64,000 bases of DNA. It comes from Rhodothermus marinus (lineage in GTDB: Bacteria > Bacteroidota > Rhodothermia > Rhodothermales > Rhodothermaceae). How positions within the stretch are numbered: position 1 is the first letter of the stretch; every line of letters starts with the position of its first letter. The notes under the pieces are model-generated. The model did no database searches, was not told where the DNA came from, and saw only the letters and a list, made by a program, of their open reading frames with translations. Positions 35,281-44,771 of the stretch are shown piece by piece. Made by a program: the position numbers and the translations under genes. Location: positions 108,501 through 172,500 of the forward strand of contig NZ_AP019797.1 of the NCBI RefSeq assembly GCF_009936275.1. Direction: 5' to 3'.

Positions 35281-36705
35281 ATGTTCGGTCTGAAGTGGTC
35301 GGCCCGGCATTCGTCCGCCCTGCTGGCGAAACACCCCCCGCGTGAAAGCTTCTGGCGTCGCCTTTCGCCTCCGCAGTTGTTCGTCGGATCGTTTCTGCTG
35401 CTGATCCTGCTGGGCACGCTGGGTCTCAAAACGCTGCCTGGCCTCTATACCGGTGCGCCACTTTCGTGGCTGGATGCCCTGTTCACGGCTACCAGTGCTG
35501 TCTGCGTGACGGGGCTGATCGTGGTCGATACGGCCACGTACTTCACGGTCTGGGGCCAGGCCTTCATCCTGCTGCTTATTCAGCTCGGCGGGCTGGGCAT
35601 CATCACGTTCACTACGGTGCTCATCGTGGCGCTGGGGCGGCGGCTGTCGCTGCGCCAGCAGGCGCTGGCCGCCAGTGCCGTCGAGGCCGCGCCGCACGTC
35701 GATTACCGGCAACTGGCCCGCGACGTGGTGCGCTTCACGTTTCTGATCGAAGCAGCGGGTGCGCTGCTGCTCTACCTGGGTTTCCTGCCCGAGCTGGGCT
35801 GGCGTGGCGCCTTCTGGCCGGCGGTTTTTCATGCGATCAGCGCGTTCTGCAACGCGGGCTTTTCGACGTTTTCCGATTCGCTCGTCGGCTTTCGTACGAA
35901 TCCCGTCGTGCTGGTGGTCGTCATGGTGCTGATCGTGGTCGGGGGGGTGGGCTTTCTGACGCTCGAAGAGCTGTACCTGTGGCGGCGGTCGATCCGGGAG
36001 TGGCGGCGCTTCCGGCTGTCGCTGCACTCGCGCCTTGTGCTGACCACGACGGCCCTGCTGCTCGGCGTGGGGTGGGTGTTTTTCGTGTTCTTCGAGTGGA
36101 AGGCCACGCTGGCCGCGTTGCCCCTGCCGGCGAAACTGCTCAACGGTCTGTTCATGAGCGTGACGGCACGCACGGCCGGCTTCAACACGATCGACTATGG
36201 CGCGGCCACCGAGCAGACCAGTTTTCTGACCATTCTGCTGATGTTCGTAGGGGGCTCGCCGGGTTCGACGGCCGGTGGCATCAAGACGACCACGATTGCG
36301 CTGCTCGTGCTGCTGGCCATCTCCAGACTTCGGGGACAGGAGATCCCGAGCTGCTGGAGCCGCTCGGTGCCGCACGAGGTCGTGCAGCGGGCGGTCGGGC
36401 TGTTCGTGGTGGCCGTGGCCGTGCTCATGCTGGGCAGCTTCGTGCTGACGGCCACCGAGATCGAACACGGCGTGACGGCGCCGGGTGGCTTTCTGAAATA
36501 CCTGTTCGAAGCCTACAGCGCCTTCGGAACGGTGGGGCTTTCCATGGGCGTGACGCCGTCGCTTTCGACGGCCGGGCGCTGGATCATCATCCTGCTGATG
36601 TTCATCGGGCGGGTGGGACCGCTGACGTTCGCCGCGGCGTTGACGATCCGGCGGCACCGCACGCCTCAGTTTCGGTACGCTTACGAAGACGTGGTGGTCG
36701 GATGA
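35281..36705 (+). CDS. ktrB: TrkH/KtrB-type potassium channel subunit
   Basis: A 474-residue integral membrane protein with four repeated M1-P-M2 units. Selectivity-filter-like segments are SAVCVTGL, AFCNAGFS, RTAGFN and FGTVGLS, each with the key glycine of the K+ filter. Length and lack of a TrkH N-terminal extension favour the KtrB subgroup, which in many bacteria co-transports Na+. It overlaps the regulatory subunit gene by four bases. Potassium uptake suits osmotic adaptation of a marine thermophile. KtrB versus TrkH is not fully settled by eye. Confidence 0.92.
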   Translation: MFGLKWSARHSSALLAKHPPRESFWRRLSPPQLFVGSFLLLILLGTLGLKTLPGLYTGAPLSWLDALFTATSAVCVTGLIVVDTATYFTVWGQAFILLLIQLGGLGIITFTTVLIVALGRRLSLRQQALAASAVEAAPHVDYRQLARDVVRFTFLIEAAGALLLYLGFLPELGWRGAFWPAVFHAISAFCNAGFSTFSDSLVGFRTNPVVLVVVMVLIVVGGVGFLTLEELYLWRRSIREWRRFRLSLHSRLVLTTTALLLGVGWVFFVFFEWKATLAALPLPAKLLNGLFMSVTARTAGFNTIDYGAATEQTSFLTILLMFVGGSPGSTAGGIKTTTIALLVLLAISRLRGQEIPSCWSRSVPHEVVQRAVGLFVVAVAVLMLGSFVLTATEIEHGVTAPGGFLKYLFEAYSAFGTVGLSMGVTPSLSTAGRWIIILLMFIGRVGPLTFAAALTIRRHRTPQFRYAYEDVVVG

Positions 36706-37358
36706 AACGCTTTGTCGTCATCGGACTCGGCAACTTCGGCGCCAGTGTGGCCGAGGCGCTCTACGCCGAGGGAAACGAGGTGCTGGCCATCGATCTGGAC
36801 GAGCGGGCGGTCGATCGCATCGCCCCGCATGTGACGCGGGCGGTGGTCTGCGACGGCCGCGATCTGGAGACGCTCGAGCGGCTGGGCGTTCGTGAAGTGG
36901 ACGTGGGCATTATCTCGACGGGCGACGACATCACGGCCAGCGTGCTCTCGACGCTCGTGCTGCGCGATCTGGGCGTCGGGGAGATCTACGTGAAGGTGAT
37001 CTCGCGTGACCACGCCCGCGTGATGAACCGTCTGGGCGTGACCGAGACGATCTTTCCGGAGCGCGAGTCGGCGCTGAACCTGGCCAGCCGCCTTTCCGGC
37101 CGGGCACTGCTCAACTACTTCCGTATCGGAACGGGCTTCGGCATTCAGGAGATGGCTGTGCCCGACGAATGGGAGGGCAAGACGCTGCGCCAGCTCGAAC
37201 TGCGCCAGCGCTACGGGTTGTCGGTCGTGGCCGTGCGCGATGTGCTCAGCGATCAGATTCACATTCCACCGGATCCCGACGTGCCGCTGCGCGACACCGA
37301 CACGCTCTTCGTGGCCGGCAAGGAAGAAGACCTGGAGCGGGTGGCCCGCCTGAAATGA
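36702..37358 (+). CDS. ktrA: TrkA/KtrA-type regulatory subunit (RCK_N, RCK_C)
   Basis: A 218-residue cytosolic protein with an N-terminal RCK domain beginning VVIGLGNFGASVAE (nucleotide-binding GxGxxG, residues 7-12) and acidic IDLDERAV after the second strand. A C-terminal RCK_C domain covers about 140-218 (FGIQEMAVPDEWEGKTLRQLELRQRYGLSVVAV). It gates the KtrB pore in response to ATP/ADP or NAD(H). RCK_C domains of this type also bind c-di-AMP in some bacteria. It overlaps ktrB and the next gene by four bases each. Confidence 0.93.
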   Translation: MKRFVVIGLGNFGASVAEALYAEGNEVLAIDLDERAVDRIAPHVTRAVVCDGRDLETLERLGVREVDVGIISTGDDITASVLSTLVLRDLGVGEIYVKVISRDHARVMNRLGVTETIFPERESALNLASRLSGRALLNYFRIGTGFGIQEMAVPDEWEGKTLRQLELRQRYGLSVVAVRDVLSDQIHIPPDPDVPLRDTDTLFVAGKEEDLERVARLK

Positions 37359-40267
37359 ACACCTGCGCGATGGTCCGTCGCCTCAGCGTCTGTTTGCTGC
37401 TCGGCCTGCTGGCCGGAACGGTGCGGGCGCAATGCTTCGAGCTGCTGGGCGGCGGACCGGGCGGGCACACCTGGCGCCAGCTCGAAAGCGCGCATTTCCG
37501 CATCGTCTATCCGGCCCCGCTGGACTCGGTAGCCCTGCGGGTGGCCGCCATTGCCGAGGCGAGCCATGCGGCACTGGCGGCCTGGTTCGGGTTCGCGCTG
37601 CAGGGCAAGCCCCGGCTGTACCTTTCCGACGCCGACGACATCGCCAACGGCCTAGCCGTACCGCTGGGCGCGGGCTACAGTTGCATCTGGGTCTACGGGC
37701 ACGACGTGGACGCCTGGACGGGCACCACGCCCTGGCTTGAGCGGGTGGTGCCGCACGAGCTGGCCCATCTGTTTCACTACCAGGCCGTGCGCACCCGGCC
37801 TGCGTGGCTGAACCTGCTGCTCGGACGGCCGCTGCCGCGCTTCTGGACCGAAGGGCTGGCCCAGTACACGACGGAAACCTGGGACGCCCAGCGGGGCGAG
37901 CGCTGGCTGCGCACGGCTGTACTGGACGACGCGCTCTCGTATGAGGACGGCCGCTCCCGCTGGAACGGTCGCCTGATGTACGCCGTGGGGCACGCCCAGA
38001 CGCGCTGGCTGGCCTGGCAACAGGGCGATTCGACGCTGCGCCGCATCCTGACGCATCGCTCCCGACGGCTCGGCCTGCTGCCCGTCCATGATTTTTACAC
38101 GGCGTTTCGCGACGTCACGGGCACTTCGTACCGCTCGTTCTACGAACGCTGGCGGCGGCACGTGAACGTGCTCTACAATACGATGGCCGCCCAGATGGAG
38201 ACGCCCGACTCGCTCCGGGGCGATACGCTGGCGGTGCCTGTCGCTTACGTGGACGACCTGGCGCTGAGTCCCGACACGACGCACTGGGCCGTACTGGGCC
38301 TGCCGTCCATGGAACGCCCCGTGCGCACGCTCTACGTGGGGCGCCCGGGGCGCTGGCGCGCCGTGGCCGAGGGCGACATCCGTCCGCCCGTCGCCTGGAG
38401 TCCGGACGGCCGGTGGCTTGCCTTTGCCCGGCGGGAACGGGGTCCGAAGGGTGGGGTCGTGTACGACCTCTGGCTGGCATCGGCCGACGGGCGCACGCAC
38501 CAGCAGCTTACCCGGGGCGCGCGGGCTTTCGCGCCGACGTTCGCGCCGGACGGCCGGCGTCTGGCCTTTGTGGCGGTCGCCGACGGCACCGCGCACCTGC
38601 AGGTGCTGGATCTTGAGGCGGGGACGGTTCGGTGGACGAAAGCCTTCCCGGCTTCGGTGCGGATCGGTACGGTGTGGTGGCGTCCCGACGGCCGGGCGCT
38701 CGTCTTGGATCGTTTTGTCGAGGGAAGACGCCGGGATCTGGTGCTGTGGTATCCCGAGACGGACAGCCTGGTTGTGCTGACCGACGGCCGACACGATGAC
38801 CGGGGGCCGGTCTGGAGCCCCGAGGGGCGCCACCTGGCCTTCACGTCGTTGCGGGATGGCGTGCCGAACGTGTTCGTGCTGGACACGGCCTCGGGGAAGG
38901 TGGTGCGCGTTACACGGCTGGTGACCGGGGCGCGCGTGCTCGACTGGCTGCCGCCTTCGCCTGGCTTTCCGGAGGGGCGGCTGGCCGTGGTCGTCACGCT
39001 TTCGAAGTACGGCGAGGCGGTGCGGCTGGTGGACGCCCGGCGGCGGGCGGTAGAGCGGCCCGTCGAGGTGCCCGAGCCCTATCGGGCATGGATGGCGTAC
39101 GTGGCCCCTTCGCGTCGGATGCTCGACACGCTGGCGGTGCGTTCGGTCCCGGTGTCGTCTCCGGAGCCCTATCGGTCGTGGGCCAACCTGACGCACGTGG
39201 CCTCGCTGGCGCTGCCCTACTACCTGGGGCCGATGGGTGCTGGCGTGGGAGGCTTCACGCTCTGGCTGGAGCCGCTCGGGTACCACGCGATCGCGGCGGG
39301 CGGAATGCTTTCGGCCACGCAACCCCGTTACAGCTTCGGGAGCGTGAGCTATCTGTCGCGGCGTGGTTGGGGAACGGTGGGCGGGGCCGTCTATCGGCTA
39401 CCCGGTGCCGCGGTGCCCTACGATAACGGGACCCTCGTGGAGGTGCAGACGGGAGGGGAGCTGGTACTCGGACGAGCGTTCTCGGCTCCGCCGTATGGTC
39501 GGCAATGGGGGAGTCTGCGCCTGCGCTATCGGGATCGGCGGCCGCTCTGGCCGCGCCATCCTGAGCGATTGCGTGGACTGCTGCCGCCTCCGGCGTCCGG
39601 TCGGCAACTGGACGTGACGCTCAAGCTCCGTCTGGAACGACGGCGGCCCTATCGCTACAACGCCGTGCACCCGCTCGACGGCGAAGGCGTGCGCTTCCGG
39701 CTGCTGGGCGCCGTGCCCGTTCTCGGGGCCGATCTGCAGTTCGCGCGGCTGGACGTGGCCGCCTATCGCCTCTGGCCGGTGATGGGGCGGCACCGGCTGC
39801 TGACCTACGGGCGCCTGCAACTCCAACGTGGCCGTAGTCTGCCCCAGGACTACCTTGGCCTTTCTCGCACCGACGCGGTGCATCTGCTCCTGCCGGGCAT
39901 CGAGCCCGAGGTATTTGCACCGGCCTTCCATGAGCGCGTGCGCGGCTACCGACGCCTGGCGGCCGGCCGCACCGTGCTGTTCGGGTCGGTCGAGTACCGC
40001 ATGCCGCTGATGCCGGACCTGCAGACCCGGATTCTGGGGCTGGTGCGACTGGGCGCGACGGCACTGGCCGCCTTTGCCGACGGCGCGATCGTGCGCGAGG
40101 GGATGAACACGGAGCGACTGGGCACGGGCATCGAACTGAAAAATGCGCTGCACCTTGGACCGCTGGTGCTCACGCACGCGCTGGGATGGGCCCACCCGCT
40201 TCGCCCCGACGAGCCCGGCGCCCGCCGCGAGCTTTACTACCGCATCCGTGCCGCCGTGCCTTTCTGA
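37355..40267 (+). CDS. Large exported protein: HExxH protease domain, PD40/TolB-like propeller, probable beta-barrel
   Basis: The 970-residue protein has a signal peptide (about 1-26). A gluzincin-type metalloprotease domain follows, with HELAHLFHYQAV and, about 40 residues later, FWTEGLAQYTTE as the third ligand helix. A PD40/TolB-like beta-propeller (about 280-600) shows repeated WSPDGRWLAFAR, FAPDGRRLAFVA and WSPEGRHLAFTS blades. The last 330 residues contain alternating strands that end YYRIRAAVPF, like outer-membrane barrels. It overlaps ktrA by four bases. The function is unknown. The combination suggests an outer-membrane protease or chaperone. Confidence 0.8.
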   Translation: MNTCAMVRRLSVCLLLGLLAGTVRAQCFELLGGGPGGHTWRQLESAHFRIVYPAPLDSVALRVAAIAEASHAALAAWFGFALQGKPRLYLSDADDIANGLAVPLGAGYSCIWVYGHDVDAWTGTTPWLERVVPHELAHLFHYQAVRTRPAWLNLLLGRPLPRFWTEGLAQYTTETWDAQRGERWLRTAVLDDALSYEDGRSRWNGRLMYAVGHAQTRWLAWQQGDSTLRRILTHRSRRLGLLPVHDFYTAFRDVTGTSYRSFYERWRRHVNVLYNTMAAQMETPDSLRGDTLAVPVAYVDDLALSPDTTHWAVLGLPSMERPVRTLYVGRPGRWRAVAEGDIRPPVAWSPDGRWLAFARRERGPKGGVVYDLWLASADGRTHQQLTRGARAFAPTFAPDGRRLAFVAVADGTAHLQVLDLEAGTVRWTKAFPASVRIGTVWWRPDGRALVLDRFVEGRRRDLVLWYPETDSLVVLTDGRHDDRGPVWSPEGRHLAFTSLRDGVPNVFVLDTASGKVVRVTRLVTGARVLDWLPPSPGFPEGRLAVVVTLSKYGEAVRLVDARRRAVERPVEVPEPYRAWMAYVAPSRRMLDTLAVRSVPVSSPEPYRSWANLTHVASLALPYYLGPMGAGVGGFTLWLEPLGYHAIAAGGMLSATQPRYSFGSVSYLSRRGWGTVGGAVYRLPGAAVPYDNGTLVEVQTGGELVLGRAFSAPPYGRQWGSLRLRYRDRRPLWPRHPERLRGLLPPPASGRQLDVTLKLRLERRRPYRYNAVHPLDGEGVRFRLLGAVPVLGADLQFARLDVAAYRLWPVMGRHRLLTYGRLQLQRGRSLPQDYLGLSRTDAVHLLLPGIEPEVFAPAFHERVRGYRRLAAGRTVLFGSVEYRMPLMPDLQTRILGLVRLGATALAAFADGAIVREGMNTERLGTGIELKNALHLGPLVLTHALGWAHPLRPDEPGARRELYYRIRAAVPF

Positions 40268-40274
40268 CGCCAAC

Positions 40275-40303
40275 AAAAAAGGCGTCCACACCGGACGCCT
40301 TTC
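40275..40303. terminator. Bidirectional terminator between the propeller protein and the sigma factor
   Basis: GGCGTCC at 40281-40287 pairs with GGACGCC at 40293-40299, extended by A/T pairs. On the minus strand a T6 run follows, serving the sigma factor gene. On the plus strand only TTT follows, so that direction is weaker. Confidence 0.82.
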
Positions 40304-40325
40304 TGGATGCGAGATCGCGAAAAGC

Positions 40326-41165
40326 TCAGCCCACGTGAATCTGCAGCTCTTCGCGGCGGTGTTTCTGGCGGAGTTTGCGGAGCGCCTTTTCCTTGATCTG
40401 ACGCACCCGCTCGCGCGTCAGGCCGAAACGCTGGCCGATTTCTTCCAGCGTGAGCGGATGCTCGCGGCCGATGCCGAAATACAGGCGGATGATTTCGGCC
40501 TCGCGCGGATGCAGCGTGGAAAGAGCCCGCTCGATGTCGATCTTGAGCGACTCCTCCATGAGCCCTTCGTCCGGCGAGGTGTCTTCCTCGTTGGGCAGGA
40601 CGTCGAGCAGGCTGTTGTCGTCGTCGTCGGTGAAGGGCGCGTCCATTGAAAGGGCACGGCCCGTGTGCTGCAGCGCCTCGCGGATTTTTTCGACGTCGAT
40701 GTTGAGCTCTTCGGCGAGCTCTTCGGCGCTGGGGGCGCGCTCATGTTCCTGCGCCAGCCGCGCGCTGACCTTGCGGATCTTGGAGATCGTGCCGATGCGG
40801 TTCAGCGGCAGGCGCACCACGCGGCTCTGCTCGGCCAGGGCTTGCAGGATGGCCTGGCGAATCCACCAGACCGCGTAGGAAATGAACTTGAAGCCGCGCG
40901 TCTCGTCGAAGCGCTGGGCCGCCTTGATCAGGCCGTAGTTGCCCTCGTTGATCAGGTCGGCCAGGCTCAGGCCCTGTCCCTGGTACTTCTTGGCGACGGA
41001 GACGACGAAGCGCAGGTTGGCACGGGTGAGCTTGTGCAACGCTTCTTCGTCGCCCTGCTTGATGCGCCGTGCCAGTTCGACCTCCTCCTCGGGCGTCAAT
41101 AACGGGATTTTCCCGATCTCCTGGAGGTACTGATCCAGCATGCGTTGCTGGCGCGGGACGTACAT
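40326..41165 (-). CDS. rpoD: Primary sigma-70 factor (RpoD/SigA), short form
   Basis: A 279-residue group-1-type sigma factor with region 1.2 ([25 protein letters not shown]). Region 2 includes [22 protein letters not shown], and regions 3 and 4.2 end [29 protein letters not shown]. Region 1.1 is absent, as in primary sigma factors of the Bacteroidota/Rhodothermota. It directs RNA polymerase to housekeeping promoters. It is monocistronic with a strong terminator downstream. A group-2 paralogue cannot be excluded without the rest of the genome. Confidence 0.92.
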   Translation of the reverse strand: MYVPRQQRMLDQYLQEIGKIPLLTPEEEVELARRIKQGDEEALHKLTRANLRFVVSVAKKYQGQGLSLADLINEGNYGLIKAAQRFDETRGFKFISYAVWWIRQAILQALAEQSRVVRLPLNRIGTISKIRKVSARLAQEHERAPSAEELAEELNIDVEKIREALQHTGRALSMDAPFTDDDDNSLLDVLPNEEDTSPDEGLMEESLKIDIERALSTLHPREAEIIRLYFGIGREHPLTLEEIGQRFGLTRERVRQIKEKALRKLRQKHRREELQIHVG

Positions 41166-41338
41166 AGCCCTTCTCCTGGGTTTGGTGACAGGTCTTTACG
41201 AGTGGCCGGTTGGTGGAAGGCTGTATGCATGACGGCAGGCACCCCTCCGTCCACACAGCAGCCCCTTCACGCAGGCGCCAACCGCTTGTTCCCAATCCAT
41301 TGTGATCGGGTTATTTGCCTTTTGCAAAGCGCCTATCC

Positions 41339-42907
41339 TTATGCGGAAGAATCCGGCAAGGTTTCCGCCGAAGACGCAAAATTCGCACATTGCCCCAGAA
41401 GCGCATCGGCCAGATGCCGATCCGGCCGCATGCGCGGGATCTTGCTCTGGCCGCTGAGCCGCTTCCGATGCCGCCGCATCCATTCGAGGAAGGCGCCGGC
41501 GGGCAGTGCGACGATTTCCGGCCGGTCGAACGCCCGGGCCTCGCGACGAATCTGGTAGTGTCGGTTGATGCGTTGCAGGTGGGCGTCGATGGCCGCCGCA
41601 AAGGCCGACAGGTCGGCGGGCGGTTGCTCGAACTCGATCAGCCACTGGTGCGTCGGGAGCCGGTCGCGCGTGGCCGGGCGCGGAGCGATGTGGTAGTCGC
41701 GCACGCGGGCGCCGGTCTGTCGGCAGGCTTCTTCGAGGGCGGCGCGGGCTTCGTCGCCGAAAACGGCCTCGCCGTACAGATCGAGCATTTCGCCGGTGCG
41801 TCCGGCCACCACCAGCTTGGGCGGATCGGTCTGTGTAAAGCGCACCACGTCGCGCATGGCGTAGCTCCAGAGCCCGCTGCACGTGGTCACGTAGAGCGCG
41901 TAGCGCACGCCGGGCTCGACGGTCGCGATCGTGTGGCGGGGCGGATCGGGCCGGTGGCGTGCTTCCAGCGGGACGAATTCGTAGAAGATCCCGTTGTCCA
42001 GGTGCAGCAGCATGGCCGGATCGTCGAGCGTCGACTGAAAGGCAAAGAAGCCTTCCGAGGCGCCGTAGGTCTCGACGAAGTCCGGCGCGGGCTCGCCGAT
42101 CAGTTCCTCCAGCAGCGTGCGGTAGGAGCTGAGCGCCACGCCGCCCGAAATGAACACCTGCAGGTTGGGCCAGACCTCGCGGACGGTCGCCACCGGACGG
42201 CCCCGTTGCCGGCTCGCTTCTTCGAGCAGCAGTTTGAAAAGGACCAGCCCCCAGGTGGGCGCCATGACCACCAGGCGGATGTCCTGCTGCACGGTGTGCC
42301 GGGCGATGGCCCGCAACTTTTCTTCCCAGTTGGGCAGCATCAGCACCCGGTCGGGCACGGCCTGGTAGCACAGGCGCACGTACCATGGCGCATAGCGCGC
42401 CACCAGTCCGCTGATCTCGCCAGCCCAGGTGCCCGGATGGCGCGGGTCTTCGTCGGCGCGGCCCGGCAGCGTCAGATGACGTCCTTTGAGGAAGTCCGGG
42501 CGGCCGGACTGCAGCAGGTAGTTCAGGCCCACCTCGATGCTGAAGCGACGATCGGCCCGGAGCATTTCGCGGCTGACGGGGGTGAGCGTGCCCTCGGAGG
42601 CGGTGCCGCTGGAGACGGCAAAGTGACGGATGCGTCCCGGCCAGCAGATGTCCGCTTCGCCGCGCCGCATGCGGGCCACATCGTCCCGAAAGTCGTCGTA
42701 GGTATGCAGCGGCACGCGTGCCTGATAGGCGCGGACCACGTCGCGGGCGCGGGCCAGTTCGGCAAAGCCGTAACGCCGTCCCCATTCGGTGTGAGCGGCC
42801 CGCTCGAGCAGGCGGCGCAGCAGTCGGGCCTGCGTGCCCGCCGGATCCTGCAGGAAACGACGGTGACGGCGTAGCAGCAGGCGAGGTAGAAGGCGGGCCA
42901 GCGACAT
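41339..42907 (-). CDS. GH3 auxin-responsive-promoter family acyl-adenylating enzyme
   Basis: The 522-residue protein belongs to the GH3 branch of the ANL adenylating superfamily, best known for plant enzymes that conjugate jasmonate or auxin to amino acids. Visible segments are HFAVSSGTASEGTLTPVS (phosphate-binding loop, about 94-111), ETYGASEGFFAFQ and MRDVVRFTQTDPPKLVVAGRTGEMLDLYGE. Bacterial members have no established substrate. An acyl-adenylate formed from a carboxylic acid is expected. It stands divergent from folP and is not obviously in an operon. Confidence 0.85.
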   Translation of the reverse strand: MSLARLLPRLLLRRHRRFLQDPAGTQARLLRRLLERAAHTEWGRRYGFAELARARDVVRAYQARVPLHTYDDFRDDVARMRRGEADICWPGRIRHFAVSSGTASEGTLTPVSREMLRADRRFSIEVGLNYLLQSGRPDFLKGRHLTLPGRADEDPRHPGTWAGEISGLVARYAPWYVRLCYQAVPDRVLMLPNWEEKLRAIARHTVQQDIRLVVMAPTWGLVLFKLLLEEASRQRGRPVATVREVWPNLQVFISGGVALSSYRTLLEELIGEPAPDFVETYGASEGFFAFQSTLDDPAMLLHLDNGIFYEFVPLEARHRPDPPRHTIATVEPGVRYALYVTTCSGLWSYAMRDVVRFTQTDPPKLVVAGRTGEMLDLYGEAVFGDEARAALEEACRQTGARVRDYHIAPRPATRDRLPTHQWLIEFEQPPADLSAFAAAIDAHLQRINRHYQIRREARAFDRPEIVALPAGAFLEWMRRHRKRLSGQSKIPRMRPDRHLADALLGQCANFASSAETLPDSSA

Positions 42908-43010
42908 GGGGCGCTTCCGGTCGGAACGTCCGGCGGACTTTTCGCGAAAAAAATCGCGCGAGGCGCGCTACGCCGTACTATATTCCGTGTTCCCCGAACG
43001 CTGAGGCGAC

Positions 43011-43946
43011 ATGTGGCAACCTGAAGCCTTCGATACGAACCGATTCGTGCTGAACTGCCGGGGGCGGCTGCTGGACTGTCGGCCCGGCCTGCCCGGCGGG
43101 GCGCATGTGATGGGCATTCTGAACGTGACGCCCGACTCGTTCTGGGACGGCGGCCGGTATCAGACGGTGGATGCCGCCCTGAAACGGGTGGAAACCATGC
43201 TCGAAGAAGGGGCGGCGATCATCGATGTGGGGGGTGAATCGACACGGCCGCGCGGGCGCGCCTACGGCCGGGGTGCCGAGCCGGTCTCGCCCGACGAAGA
43301 GCGGCGGCGCGTGCTTCCGGTGATCGAGGCGATCGCGCAGCGTTTTCCCGAGGCGATCATTTCGGTCGATACTTACAAGCCCGAGGTGGCGCGTGATGCG
43401 CTGGAAGCCGGTGCGCACCTGATCAACGATCAGACCGGGCTTCGGCTCTATCCGGAGATGGCCGAGGTGGCCGCCCGCTACGGCGCGCCGCTTGTGCTCA
43501 TGCACTCGGTGGGGCGTCCGGGCGAGATGCCGCACGAGTTGCACTACGACGACGTGGTGGCCGAAGTTCGGCAATCGCTGGCCGCGTCGATTGCCCGAGC
43601 CCACGCCGCCGGCGTGCGTCAGGTGGTGCTCGATCCGGGCTTTGGCTTCGGCAAGACGGCGGCCGAAAACCTGCAGTTGATCAACAACGTCGATGTGCTC
43701 CTGAGTCTGGGCTATCCTGTGCTGGTGGGCGTCTCCCGCAAAAGCACGATCGGTCAGGTGCTGGGCACGCCCGAGCGGCCTGTCCCGCCCGAGGGGCGGC
43801 TCTACGGGACGCTGGGTGTGACGGCTGTGGCCGTGCTGCGCGGGGCCACGCTGGTGCGGGCGCACGACGTCCGGTCCACCGTCGAAATGCTGCGGCTGCT
43901 GGCGGCCACGCTGGCGCAACCGCGTACTGAACTGCACGCCGTCTGA
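43011..43946 (+). CDS. folP: Dihydropteroate synthase
   Basis: Condenses 6-hydroxymethyl-dihydropterin pyrophosphate with p-aminobenzoate in folate synthesis. The 311-residue TIM-barrel protein shows GILNVTPDSFWDGG, the signature GGESTRPRG (pterin/metal site), SVDTYKPEVA, DPGFGFGK and VGVSRKSTIG, in the DHPS order. It starts at 43011, about 27 bases after a TATATT-like element, and is 15 bases ahead of cdaA on the same strand. The folP-cdaA order is common in the Bacteroidota. Confidence 0.96.
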   Translation: MWQPEAFDTNRFVLNCRGRLLDCRPGLPGGAHVMGILNVTPDSFWDGGRYQTVDAALKRVETMLEEGAAIIDVGGESTRPRGRAYGRGAEPVSPDEERRRVLPVIEAIAQRFPEAIISVDTYKPEVARDALEAGAHLINDQTGLRLYPEMAEVAARYGAPLVLMHSVGRPGEMPHELHYDDVVAEVRQSLAASIARAHAAGVRQVVLDPGFGFGKTAAENLQLINNVDVLLSLGYPVLVGVSRKSTIGQVLGTPERPVPPEGRLYGTLGVTAVAVLRGATLVRAHDVRSTVEMLRLLAATLAQPRTELHAV

Positions 43947-43961
43947 AAACCTGCACACGCC

Positions 43962-44771
43962 GTGACGCTCGTTCACTGGATCATCCCGATTCGCCTGGTC
44001 GATCTCCTGGAGATCGCCCTGGTGGCCTACGTGCTCTACAAGCTCTACCAGCTCATGCGCGGCACGCTGGCCGTGCAGATCTTTCTGGGCGTCATGGCCA
44101 TCTACCTGCTGCAGGTGATCGTGACGGCGCTCGACATGACCATGCTGCGCCGCTTTTTCAGCGCGCTCAGCGAGGTGGCCGTGCTGGCGGTGATTATCCT
44201 GTTTCAGCCCGAAATTCGGCGGCTGCTCGTCATGGTGGCGCAGACGCCTCTCCTGCGGCGTTTTGTGGCGGCACCGGTCCGGGAAGAGGTGATCAACGAG
44301 GTCTGCGCGGCCGTGGCCGAGATGAGCCGATTACGCATCGGGGGGCTGATCGCGTTTGAGCGCTCCACCGGCCTTCGGCATTACATCGAGACGGGTACCA
44401 TCCTGAATGCCCGGATCTCGCGCGAACTGCTGCTTACGATTTTCTACGACAAAAACCCGCTGCACGATGGGGCCGTCATCATTCGCAACCAGGTGATTGC
44501 GGCGGCCCGCTGCATTCTTCCCGTTTCGACGAGCATGAAGTTGAGCCCGCACCTGGGACTGCGGCACCGGGCGGCGGTGGGGCTGACCGAGCAGACCGAC
44601 GCCTTTGTGGTTGTGGTGTCGGAGGAGACCGGGACGATTTCCGTGGCCCAGCAGGGTGAATTGATCTCCAACCTGACGGCCGCCGAGTTGCGCACGCTGC
44701 TGATCGAGGCGCTGGAGGCGCGTCCGGCCGTCGAGGCCGAAGAAGAAACGTCGGTGAACCTGCAGTCATGA
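43962..44771 (+). CDS. cdaA: Diadenylate cyclase (c-di-AMP synthase)
   Basis: A 269-residue membrane enzyme with three N-terminal helices (about 10-28, 36-57 and 67-86) followed by a DAC domain. Its motifs DGA (NPLHDGAVI, 169-171) and RHR (GLRHRAA, 201-203) are both intact, so it should make c-di-AMP from two ATP. The start is GTG at 43962. It sits between folP and pcm, with a four-base overlap to pcm. c-di-AMP usually controls K+ uptake and osmotic balance. Confidence 0.95.
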   Translation: MTLVHWIIPIRLVDLLEIALVAYVLYKLYQLMRGTLAVQIFLGVMAIYLLQVIVTALDMTMLRRFFSALSEVAVLAVIILFQPEIRRLLVMVAQTPLLRRFVAAPVREEVINEVCAAVAEMSRLRIGGLIAFERSTGLRHYIETGTILNARISRELLLTIFYDKNPLHDGAVIIRNQVIAAARCILPVSTSMKLSPHLGLRHRAAVGLTEQTDAFVVVVSEETGTISVAQQGELISNLTAAELRTLLIEALEARPAVEAEEETSVNLQS

